Shown one piece after another: positions 9,093 to 17,291 of a stretch of DNA of 36,575 nucleotides. This stretch comes from Thermosynechococcaceae cyanobacterium YX3bin19 (GTDB lineage: Bacteria > Cyanobacteriota > Cyanobacteriia > Thermosynechococcales > Thermosynechococcaceae). The first letter of the stretch is position 1; each line of letters begins with the position of its first letter. A program made the translations under genes and the position numbers. Location of the stretch: the NCBI GenBank assembly GCA_030447595.1, contig JAUJON010000038.1, positions 1-36,575 of the forward strand, in the 5' to 3' direction. Below the pieces are notes generated by a model, which saw only the letters and a program-made list of their open reading frames with translations, was not told where the DNA came from and searched no databases.

Positions 9093-11678
9093 ATGCAACC
9101 TACCAACCCCAATCAGTCAGACGAAAAAGCCTGGGAGGCGATTGTTCGAATTCCGGAGATCGTCAAGCAGAGCCAGCAGCAACAAATTGAAAGTGAACAC
9201 CTGATGAAGGCCCTTCTAGAGCAAGAGGGCTAGCAAGCAGCTTTTTTACAAAAGCAAATGTTCCGGTCCAGCGGTTGCGCGATCGCACGGATGAGTTTAT
9301 CAGCCGCCAGCCGAAGCTTGCCAGTCCCAGCGCTTCGGTTTACTTGGGCCGCAGCCTAGATACGTTACTGAACCGGGCAGAGGACTATCGTAAGCAGTAT
9401 GGCGATGAGTTTATCTCCATTGAGCATTTGGTTTGGCTTACGCTAAGATGACCGCTTTGGCAAAGCACTGTTACAAGAGTTTGGCTTAGATGAAGCCAAA
9501 TTGCAGGAATTATTGACCGGATCGCCCGGTAGTCAAAAAGTGACCGATCAAAACCCAGAGGGCAAGTACGAAGCTCCAGAGAAGTATGGCCGTGACCTGA
9601 CCCAACTGGCCCGTCAAGGTAAGCTAGACCCAGTCATTGGCCGGGATGATGAGATTCGGCGCACGATTCAGATCCTCTCTCGCCGGACGAAAATAACCAG
9701 TGCTGATTGGTGGGCGGCGTCGGTAAAACCGCGATTGTCGAAGGTTTGGCCCAGCGGATTGTTGCTCGGGATATCCTAGTGTGCGCGATCGCCAACTGGT
9801 TGCCCTCGATATGGGGGCTTTGATTGCCGGAGCCAAGTACCGGGGTGAGTTTGAAGAGCGTCTGAAGGCGGTGCTCAAGGAAGTCACCGACTCTCGGGGG
9901 CAAATTATTCTCTTTATTGATGAAATCCACACTGTCGTTGGTGCCGGGGCTACCCAGGGGGCAATGGATGCCGGAAACCTGCTCAAGCCAATGCTGGCTA
10001 GAGGAGAACTGCGCTGTATTGGGGCCACTACTCTCGATGAATACCCGCAAGTACATCGAAAAAGACGCAGCCCTAGAGCGGCGCTTCCAGCAGGTTTATG
10101 TGGACCAGCCCGACATTGAAGACACAATTTCTATCCTCCGGGGACTGAAGGAGCGCTACGAAGTTCACCACGGCGTGAAGATTTCGACAGTGCTTTGGTT
10201 GCGGCGGCAACCCTTTCCACCCGCTACATCAGCGATCGCTTCTTGCCGGATAAAGCAATTGACCTGGTGGATGAGTCAGCCGCCAAGCTGAAGATGGAAA
10301 TTACCTCAAGCCTGAGGAACTAGACGAGATCGACCGCAAGGTTCTCCAGCTAGAATGGAGCGGCTGTCTCTCCATAAAGAAACTTCTCCGGCTGCTAAAG
10401 ATCGCCTGGAGCGGCTGGATAAAGAACTGGGCGGATCTCAAAGAAGAGCAAGCCAACCTCAATGCCCGCTGGCAGTCTGAAAAGCAGGTCATCGATCAAA
10501 TTCAAGCCATTAAAGAAGAGATCGACCGCGCTAATGTAGAGATCCAGGAGGCCGAGCGCAACTATGACCTTAATCGAGCCGCCGAACTGAAGTACGGCAA
10601 GCTCACCAATTTACAGCGGCAACTGCAACAGGCAGAAATCTGGCCCAGGCTCAAAACCAGCGGGCGATCGCTGCTACGTGAAGAAGTGACAGAAGCCGAT
10701 ATTGCCGAAATTATCTCTGAAATGGACGGGCATTCCGATTACCAAACTGGTGCAGTCGGAGATGGAAAAACTACTGCACCCGGAGGATGAACTGCACCAG
10801 CGGGTGGTTGGTCAAGACGAGGCCGTGACAGCCGTAGCAGATGCAATTCAGCGCTCCCGTGCGGGTCTATCTGACCCTAACCGCCCGATCGCCAGCTTTA
10901 TCTTCCTCGGACCTACGGGTGTCGAAACTGAGCTAGCCAAAGCGCTGGCGCCTACCTGTTTGACACTGAAGAAGCAATGGTGCGGATCGATATGTCCGGT
11001 ACATGGAGAAACACTCCGTTTCTCGTTGCAGGGGGCACCTCCGGGAGCGTCTGGCTACGACGAAGGCGGCCAACTCACCGGGCGATTCGCCGTCGTCCCT
11101 ACGCGGTGATCCTGTTTGACGAGATTGAAAAAGGCTCACCCAGATGTATTCAACATCCCTACAAGTTCTCGATGATGGCCGCGTTACTGACTCTCAAGGT
11201 CGCACGGTAGATTTTCAAAAATACCGTGATCATCATGACTAGCAACATTGGTTCCCAGTACGGTAGATGTAGCTGGCGATGACTCCCGATACCCAGAAAT
11301 GCGCGAGCGCGTCATGGAGTCGATGGAACAGTTTCCGGCCAGAGTTCCCGAACCGGATTGATGAGGTGATCATCTTCCACAGTCTCCGCAAAGACGAACT
11401 CCGGCACATTGTTAAACTGCAAGTCCAGCGCCTGGAGCAGCGCTTGGCCGACCAAAAGATGTCTTTGCGGCTCTCTGATGCCGCTCTAGATTTCCTAGCC
11501 TGGGAGGTAGGCTATGACCCGGTCTATGGTGCGCGTCCCCTGGAAACGAGCCATTCAACGGGAACTGGAAACCCAAATTGCCAAGCAGATTCTCCGTGGC
11601 GAGTTCAATGAAGGTGACATGATCTTTGTTGATGTCCAAAACGAGCGTCTGACGTTCAAGCGTCAGCTAGCCAGTTAG
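9093..11678 (+). pseudogene. clpB: ClpB-type disaggregating chaperone, frame-broken (first copy)
   Basis: ATP-driven disaggregase that works with DnaK. It starts at ATG 9093 with a purine-rich RBS, GGGGAAG, 6 bp upstream. The N-domain reads EKAWEAIVRIPEIVKQ. Recognisable parts follow: [12 protein letters not shown], a damaged first Walker A ending [10 protein letters not shown] near 9720-9740, [19 protein letters not shown], the coiled-coil middle region (ERNYDLNRAAELKYGKL), and the second ATPase module with LGPTGVETELAKALA. In that second P-loop the expected G-K-T reads E-T: three bases are missing in frame and the catalytic Lys is gone. At least a dozen single-base breaks occur, for example near 9232, 9445, 9700, 10040 and 10330. 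The reconstructed length of about 860 residues fits ClpB. The last third is repeated downstream in clean form. Confidence 0.85.
10977..11660 (+). repeat. Tandem repeat A, copy 1 (3' third of clpB)
   Basis: This stretch and 12111-12800 carry the same nucleotide sequence apart from scattered single-base gains and losses and a few substitutions. Copy 1 holds nearly all the damage: for example one base is missing in the codons for MSEYMEK near 10995 and one A is gained in the run near 11130. The offset between copies is about 1.13 kb. Because most differences are indels and not wobble-position changes, the copies look like two readings of one locus. Confidence 0.85.
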
Positions 11679-11794
11679 GAGGAGACAGCCTTTGGGCAAA
11701 ATTGCCTGAAAAACTTGTGTAGGTTTGTTTCGCTATCGGCTTACTAGCCAGTTAGTTACCAGATCCATCTGCAACAACCAAAAGCAACAATACC

Positions 11795-11832
11795 AAAACT
11801 CCTCTGCAAAGATTTGGACTAGGAGGAGTTTT
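11795..11832 (+). terminator. Degraded copy of the clpB terminator hairpin
   Basis: AAAACTCCTC (11795-11804) pairs with GAGGAGTTTT (11823-11832) around an 18-bp loop. It matches the clean hairpin at 12858-12891 except for changes in the loop side of the stem, so it is the same terminator in a noisier copy. Confidence 0.55.
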
Positions 11833-12030
11833 CTCTTAAACAGAGCTTTGGGCAAAATCGCCTAAAAAACCGAACCTCCGGGTTATAGGTTTTTTGTTTT
11901 GCCATCGGACTATCCGGGAGGACTGAACCGGCTTACTCAGTGAGAACGGCAAAACAAATCTCGCAAACGACACCACCGTTGAGTCGATGTTCTGTGACGA
12001 GCTGGAGCAATCACGAAGGATCTTATACGC
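11833..12030 (+). repeat. Repeat B, copy 1 (clpB downstream region)
   Basis: Matches 12892-13036 with insertions. Shared landmarks are CTCTTAAACAGAGCTTTGGG, the run GCCTAAAAAACCG, CCGTTGAGTCGATGTTCT and ATCTTATACGCG. A third, shorter and rougher version of the first half lies at 11690-11750, followed at about 11774-11794 by AACCAAAAGCAACAATACCA, which recurs at about 13054-13073 inside a small membrane-protein gene. So the region is a mosaic of one original segment. Confidence 0.7.
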
Positions 12031-12110
12031 GTTGGATGCTCGAAGCGTGCGGATAATGGCAAAACCAAACGCTGGGTAGTTGAAGCAACAATTGGTCACG
12101 TCGCTTGTCA

Positions 12111-12836
12111 ATGGTGCGGATCGATATGTCCGAGTACATGGAGAAACACTCCGTTTCTCGCTTGGTAGGGGCACCTCCGGGATACGTCGGCTACGACGAA
12201 GGCGGCCAACTCACTGAAGCGATTCGCCGTCGTCCCTACGCAGTGATCCTGTTTGACGAGATTGAAAAGGCTCACCCGGATGTATTCAACATCCTGCTAC
12301 AAGTTCTCGATGATGGCCGCGTTACTGACTCTCAAGGCCGCACGGTAGATTTCAAAAATACCGTGATCATCATGACTAGCAACATTGGTTCCCAGTACAT
12401 TCTAGATGTAGCTGGCGATGACTCCCGATACCCAGAAATGCGCGAGCGCGTCATGGAGTCAATGCGGAACAGTTTCCGGCCAGAGTTCCTGAACCGGATT
12501 GATGAGGTGATCATCTTCCACAGTCTCCGCAAAGACGAACTCCGGCACATTGTTAAACTGCAAGTCCAGCGCCTGGAGCAGCGCTTGGCCGACCGCAAGA
12601 TGTCTTTGCGGCTCTCTGATGCCGCTCTAGATTTCCTAGCCGAGGTAGGCTATGACCCGGTCTATGGTGCGCGTCCCCTGAAGCGAGCCATTCAACGGGA
12701 ACTGGAAACCCAAATTGCTAAGCAGATTCTCCGTGGCGAATTCAATGAAGGTGACATGATCTTTGTTGATGTCCAAAACGAGCGTCTGACGTTCAAGCGG
12801 CTGCCAGTTGACATGTTCGCAGTTCAGCCTAGCTAG
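12111..12836 (+). pseudogene. clpB: Second, intact-frame copy of the clpB 3' third
   Basis: An open frame of about 240 residues from an internal Met ([20 protein letters not shown]) to a proper ClpB C-terminus, [11 protein letters not shown], at TAG 12834-12836. It covers the second ATPase module after its P-loop: the substrate-binding loop [13 protein letters not shown], Walker [15 protein letters not shown], sensor 1 around [10 protein letters not shown], and the small domain with [14 protein letters not shown] (sensor 2 Arg). There is no P-loop, so alone it cannot hydrolyse ATP. It agrees with the broken copy upstream but without the frame breaks, so it most likely shows the true 3' end of the single clpB gene. 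About 80 bp before it (12031-12110) match neither copy. A real partial duplication is the alternative. Confidence 0.75.
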
Positions 12837-12857
12837 TTAGTTACCTATCTAGACAAT

Positions 12858-12891
12858 AAAACTCCTCCTAATCCAAACTAGGAGGAGTTTT
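12858..12891 (+). terminator. clpB: Rho-independent-type terminator of clpB
   Basis: A 13-bp perfect stem, AAAACTCCTCCTA (12858-12870) with TAGGAGGAGTTTT (12879-12891), and an 8-base loop. It starts 22 bp after the clpB stop codon. The U-rich tail is the TTTT of the 3' arm followed by CTCTT. The A-rich 5' arm would also let it act weakly in the other direction. Confidence 0.8.
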
Positions 12892-13036
12892 CTCTTAAAC
12901 AGAGCTTTGGGCAAAATTGCCTAAAAAACCGTGTAGGCTTGTTTCACCATCGGCTTACCTAACCCTTACTCAGCCAAACAAACTACACCGTTGAGTCGAT
13001 GTTCTCAGACGCTGGAGCAATCAGGGATCTTATACG
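12892..13036 (+). repeat. Repeat B, copy 2 (clpB downstream region)
   Basis: The cleaner counterpart of 11833-12030, shifted by about 1.06 kb. It carries the same landmarks in the same order and leads directly into the 3' end of the small membrane-protein gene at 13030. This is probably the genuine chromosomal context of the clpB 3' end. Confidence 0.7.
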
Positions 13037-13206
13037 CGAAGAAGCCGGAAATAACCAAAAGCAACAATACCAACAAGCACGATAACTCCGATTGAAACAG
13101 AGATGATAAATTGCAAAGAGGTTTTACGGTTAAGCTCCTGTTTGTTTTCAGGCTGCTTATTGAGCTTTTCAGTAATATTGAATTTGTCTTGATTTTCAGT
13201 TGCCAT
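13030..13206 (-). CDS. Small single-span membrane protein (58 residues), function unknown
   Basis: An open frame from ATG 13206 to TAA 13030-13032. The first 30 residues are hydrophilic and charged (MATENQDKFNITEKLNKQPE, then NKQELNRKT). A single hydrophobic helix follows at about 31-52 (FIISVSIGVIVLVGIVAFGY), then a short basic tail, FRLLRV. The charge pattern predicts the tail end in the cytoplasm or the acidic/amide-rich N-terminus on the far side, but this is not decisive. It lies convergent to clpB, with only about 140 bp between its stop and the clpB terminator. No SD-like sequence is obvious. I do not recognise a family. A fragment of the same coding sequence recurs at about 11774-11794, within the repeat mosaic. 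Confidence 0.55.
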   Translation of the reverse strand: MATENQDKFNITEKLNKQPENKQELNRKTSLQFIISVSIGVIVLVGIVAFGYFRLLRV

Positions 13207-13629
13207 AGTTATTGGGAGTACTTATAGTCTTAAACATTTATCTTTACTCCCGTTACCAAAAACGGCATCTAACCTCCGGGCTATCAATGAGATGGCTTTT
13301 GCTGACTCCCATGCTTCCTGGCCCCGCAGCTTAATGTCGTGGGTGTTCTAATTTAGGTAAGTACCTGGGTACCGTCTGGACATCCGGAGATGATTGCCGT
13401 GGATGCTCCTAACCTGATTCCTAAGGCTACGGGAAGGGGACGGTGTGAGCGAGTAGCTCATCGTTAGGGTCGCTGCCCCGCGGCTTGCTACCTGGCGAAC
13501 CTCTGACATTGTGGGGCCCAAGGCCGCGGCTGGACTGACATACAGTTTTGGGTATCACAGGGTGTCGGAAAAATGATATTTACCTTTTTGCTAGCATCCA
13601 AATATTCCTAGTTGCTTGAGCTTCCCTCA
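13207..13629. other. GC-rich gene-free region with paired arms; possible structured RNA
   Basis: No convincing protein frame on either strand. From about 13270 to 13550 the sequence is clearly more GC-rich than the AT-rich flanks. CCGCGGCTTG (13478-13487) can pair with CAAGGCCGCGG (13519-13529) with one bulged base and a loop of about 31 bases. AGTACCTGGGTACC (13360-13373) is a near-palindrome that also fits the GTAC-N4-GTAC pattern. I compared it from memory with tmRNA, RNase P RNA, SRP RNA and 6S RNA and saw no match. It ends about 80 bp before the histidine kinase. Confidence 0.35.
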
Positions 13630-14853
13630 ATGTTTCAAGCCACCCGCCGCCGTCTTGCACTTTGGTACGCAGCTGTTACTGCGGTTCTGTTACTACTCTT
13701 TGCTACAGGATTCTACGTCTATGTTCGCAGCACTTTAATTGAGCGGATTGATGACACCCTCAGCCATGTGGTGGAAGTCGTTGAGCGATCGCTAGTCCTA
13801 GAGCCAGATGCCTCCTTGAATTCCACCAGTCGTTTCTATCAAGTCAATCTAGAAGCCAGCTTTCGTAGCAATTCCGAAGTTGTGGAAGATGATCACATTG
13901 ATTTAGAGTGGTTCAGCCCCACCGGAAAGTTACTGTGGTCGACCCTATCTGAAGCTTCAGATCTGCCGATTCACCTCAACGCCAAGGGCGAAACGGTTCA
14001 CCTAGCCCATGACCGTCTAGCGCGACAGGTAACGGCAAGCGTTCAAATTGGGCGGCAAGTCTTGGGATATCTCCGGGTCAGCCACCCCTGGTTTGAGGTG
14101 ACCAAACCGACACAGCGATTAATCGTTGATCTAATAGTGGGCGCTATACTCATCATTGGCTTAGTTGCCGCTGTGGGCTGGTTCCTTTCAAGACTGGCGA
14201 TGGAACCGATCCGCGAATCTTATCAACGCTTGAAGCAGTTCACCGCTGATGCCTCCCATGAACTGCGAAATCCCATCGCCTTGATCCAAACCAATGTGCA
14301 AGTTGCCTTAGCTGACCCCCAGGCTGATCCCCAAGAGCAACGGCAGCAGTTAGAAGTCATCGAGCGCCTAACTCGCCGCCTAGGACGACTGGTGGATGAC
14401 CTGCTGTTTCTAGCCCGGCAGGATAGCAGTATCGCCCAGTCTCAGTTCCAGCCGTGCCCTTTGGATGCGCTGCTCATAGAAGTGGTCGAGGAACAGCAGG
14501 CGATTGCCCGCGCCAAGGACATTACCCTGACTTTAGATTTCGATGAACCTACCAGTAATGCCATCATTCCTGGGGAAGACCCTTTCACGTTTCCCGGTGA
14601 CTATGATCAAATTGTGCGCTTGTTTACTAATTTGGTCAGCAACGGGATTCAGTACACACCACCAGGTGGTAAAGTCTGTCTCAGTTTGCAATCTCTCTCC
14701 CGGAGCAGCACTGCTTACCTGCAGGTGCAGGTTAGGGATGATGGAATTGGTATTCCAGGCGATGACCACGACCTGGGTGTGCTGCATCTGTTTCTGGAAG
14801 AGCAGCGTGGGGTATCTGGAACCGAACCGGAAGCCTTGGTTGAACTGATTTGA
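13630..14853 (+). CDS. Membrane sensor histidine kinase, truncated in its ATPase domain
   Basis: Starts at ATG 13630 (MFQATRRRLALWYAAV); a TTG at 13612 is in frame but less likely. The first membrane helix is at about 8-30, then a sensor region of about 130 residues outside the membrane, and the second helix at about 165-187 (IVDLIVGAILIIGLVAAVGW). A short HAMP-like linker leads to the H-box FTADASHELRNPIALIQ, with the phosphoacceptor His at residue 210. The N-box (RLFTNLVSNGIQYTPPGG) and G1 box (VRDDGIGIPGDD) are present. After that the frame runs into DLGVLHLFLEEQRG and stops. The F-box, the GLGL G2 box and the last strands, about 50 residues, are missing, so the ATP lid is incomplete. A frame break near 14765 is likely, but the following DNA does not supply a clean G2 box in any frame. 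No response regulator is adjacent. Confidence 0.82.
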   Translation: MFQATRRRLALWYAAVTAVLLLLFATGFYVYVRSTLIERIDDTLSHVVEVVERSLVLEPDASLNSTSRFYQVNLEASFRSNSEVVEDDHIDLEWFSPTGKLLWSTLSEASDLPIHLNAKGETVHLAHDRLARQVTASVQIGRQVLGYLRVSHPWFEVTKPTQRLIVDLIVGAILIIGLVAAVGWFLSRLAMEPIRESYQRLKQFTADASHELRNPIALIQTNVQVALADPQADPQEQRQQLEVIERLTRRLGRLVDDLLFLARQDSSIAQSQFQPCPLDALLIEVVEEQQAIARAKDITLTLDFDEPTSNAIIPGEDPFTFPGDYDQIVRLFTNLVSNGIQYTPPGGKVCLSLQSLSRSSTAYLQVQVRDDGIGIPGDDHDLGVLHLFLEEQRGVSGTEPEALVELI

Positions 14854-14871
14854 AGGCCGTAGGGGCGAATT

Positions 14872-14988
14872 GTGCAGCAGTCGGCTAGGCTGTTAGGAGA
14901 GCGAATCTATGCTGAAAAACCCAGCGCCTTTATCAAACGTATCGAGGCTTACTGGCAGGCGCAAGCGGCGGTCAAAAGGCAGCTTTGA
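14872..14988 (+). other. Short orphan open frame, looks like the C-terminus of another protein
   Basis: A 38-codon frame from GTG 14872 to TGA 14986-14988, rich in helix-forming residues: VQQSARLLGERIYAEK, then PSAFIKRIEAYWQAQAAVKR. It is in the same frame as the kinase before it but separated by TGA and TAG codons, and it does not resemble a kinase C-terminus. It looks like the last helix pair of an unrelated protein whose front part is missing, which would fit an assembly joint or deletion near 14850. The terminator at 15056 would end its transcript. Confidence 0.3.
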
Positions 14989-15055
14989 GCCTGTTACTTC
15001 TAACTGCTAGCAGGGTTCTCTAGTAGATCGCTGGGATTTTTCATTGTTCTTTGTA

Positions 15056-15092
15056 AAAAAACTTTCCTTGTGGCAATCAAGGAAAGTTTTTT
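15056..15092 (+). terminator. Strong bidirectional-looking terminator
   Basis: A 15-bp perfect stem, AAAAAACTTTCCTTG (15056-15070) with CAAGGAAAGTTTTTT (15078-15092), and a 7-base loop. The run of six T on the plus strand and six A on the other side mean it can end plus-strand transcription from the kinase side and minus-strand transcription of the channel-like gene ending at 15138. Confidence 0.88.
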
Positions 15093-15137
15093 AATTAACG
15101 CCCTAGATGGGCAGGGTGCAAAAGTTTGCTTTAAGGA

Positions 15138-16931
15138 CTAACTGCCACCCTTACGCTTGAATGAATCTAGCCATCCTCTGACCTCTCCGGCAGCAATATC
15201 CATGCTACCTAAGCCAAAGGCCAAAGCCTACGCAACCGCGATCGCGCTCAAAAGCAAGCCAAAGGCAAGATTCACAATGCTGCTGGCAATACCCATTTGC
15301 TGCAGCGCGCCATCGCCGATACCAAGGGCAATGATCGCGATTCGAGCAGTCTGGGCGAGAATATTTGCCTGACCACTACCAGAGCTAAAGGTATTCGGTG
15401 GCAAGATTAGCAAGGTAAAGACCGACCATAAACACAACCAGACCGGCCAAGATACGGCCGAGAATCAAAATCAAGCCGCTGACAATCACCGTCAGTGCTT
15501 CAAACCCTAAGACATTGGTTGCTGTGACGGTGGCAAACAGCATAATGCCAACTAGGACAACGATGCCAACGATTTCGAGAGGAGTTTGTAAGCTTCTGTA
15601 ATGCCGCTTCTGTCGCTGGGGCTGTCCCTGGAGTAGGCTCACTAAGCCCAGTAGCTGGGGGATTGAGGGAGGGGTCAGCGGAATAATTGTCTAGTTGTTG
15701 TTCCGGGTGAGGGTCTGGGAGCCGGAGCTGCTGGCCTACCGGGTCTTTCTTGAACGCCCAACCAGTGAAACACATTATCAAAACCAAGACTTGTCAGGAT
15801 ATTAGTGACTAAGTCAGCAACAAACTTGCCGATAACGTAGGCAATCGCCAAGATTAAAGCAGCCGTAAAAATCAGCGGCAGCGAATTGAGGATCTGCTGC
15901 AGCATGGCAGTGGCTGGCTCTCTGAAATTGCCTCAAGCTGCAAAGCATTGAGCGCAGCGATCGCCGCCGGAATCAAGATTAAAACGTAGACAATATAACC
16001 AATTAACCAGGAGAGGCCTCGGCCTCCGGTTGCTTGGCTCATGCCGAAATTTTCGGCCCAGCCGATCAACACCGGTTGCCGTTAATAAATTCGTTACAAT
16101 CAGCCGCACAATCCGGGCAATAAACCAGCCGACCACACCGATCAATATAGCGGCCAGGACTTTGGGTAAAATACCGAGAATCTGATCGAGGAGATTTTGG
16201 ACTGGTAACAGTAGCCCTTGGAGTCCTAAAGTCCCAAGAATGGCGGGAAGAAATAGTAGAAAAATGAACCAGTACAGGGCATTACCCAGGGTATCGCTGA
16301 GCAAAAATGGACTTGATGTTCCTGATGGTCCACCAGTGGGTTCATTGAGCTGGCTTTGGGTTGTTCCGGTTGCAGTACCCGTGGGCGGTTCCATCCGGCT
16401 CCCCGTCGTCCTTGGGGTGCCGGCTTGGTTCAGTTTTTCATCTAAAGAAAAAGCTTGTAGCCCACGGGTTAGGAGGAATTTCGCTAAAGTTGCGATCAGC
16501 CAAGCGACTCCCAGTAAAATCGCTGCCCCGGCTAGTTTCGGCAAGAAGGCAAAGATTTGACCGAGAAAGTCATTGAGTGGCTCTGAGACCGCATCGAGCT
16601 GAAGCCGCTGTAAGAAGGCCACTATGACGAAGATCATAATGATCCAAAAAACAGCGCTGGCCACCCAGCTTTCTATGTTGGTGACCGTCCGTCCATCTGA
16701 GCGACCTGTAATTGAAGCTGCCAGACGATTATCTAGATTGGTCCGTTGTAAGATTCCCTTCACTGCTGACGCGGCAATGATAGCAATTAGCCAACCAATG
16801 ACTAGAATTAAGATCGCATACAGTAAGTTCGGAACTGCTCGACTCAGCTCGCCTGTAATATTTTGAAGAGGGTCACCAGCCTGGGCAAAAAGCAGCGCCC
16901 CACTGGAGATTTCTCGGGAAGTTTCATTCAT
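15138..16931 (-). pseudogene. Conserved-TM-helix repeat protein, mechanosensitive-channel-like, frame-broken
   Basis: Begins at ATG 16931. At least four copies of one membrane-helix motif are visible: AILILVIGWLIAIIAASAVK, AAILLGVAWLIATLAKFLL, AAILIGVVGWFIARIVRLIV and AALILAIAYVIGKFVADLVT, each followed by a short amphipathic helix with an Asp (for example TNLDNRLA, ATGVDRLG). Extra hydrophobic helices lie between the repeats. This is the layout of PF05552-type (conserved TM helix) proteins related to MscS channels. Linkers rich in Thr, Pro and Gly separate repeats. The C-terminus reads AFGLGSMDIAAGEVRGWLDS and ends at TAG 15138-15140. Breaks occur near 16050, 15915, 15740, 15610 and 15390, and an in-frame TAG lies near 15222. 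About 595 residues if repaired. An osmotic or mechanical role is inferred from the family only. Confidence 0.75.
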
Positions 16932-17291
16932 TAGCTTTTCGTATTAACTTGACGTGTCTGACTGCTACTTGAGGGCCTAACAGCTTTGCACCCGACTGAC
17001 CTCTGAAACTGAGACCACTAGAGGCTAAGCACCAAGCTTGAAAGCATGTACTTCAGGCAATTCATGAGATATGAATAGCACAGATCTTAAAACATGAGTA
17101 GCACCACGATTCCCCCCTCAGACTTATTTTTTGCTAAAAGTTCTAATAACTTCTTTAATCTGGCGATATCTGATTCACAATGTCTAATTTCCTTGACCTA
17201 ATCCCATCCTGGACACAAAAGCATACTATTACAACAGGGGACTGCCACAACCAAAGCTAAACGATCGCCAGTCTGGCTATTAACCACCGCT
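16932..17291. other. Intergenic region between divergent genes
   Basis: A 360-bp AT-rich gap between the channel-like gene (minus) and rsmI (plus), so it must hold both promoters. I see only a weak inverted repeat, AAGTT/AACTT, near 17138-17155 and no clear -35/-10 pair, RNA gene or further open frame. Confidence 0.5.

Noticed and set aside
13360-13373. AGTACCTGGGTACC as a second LexA-like site
   Set aside because: Fits the loose pattern, but it lies about 260 bp from the nearest start in an unexplained GC-rich region, and such a short pattern occurs by chance.
13230-13610. Decayed TnpB-type transposase or its guide RNA
   Set aside because: No zinc-ribbon or RuvC-like residues can be read in any frame; the resemblance was only to GC-rich, structured sequence.
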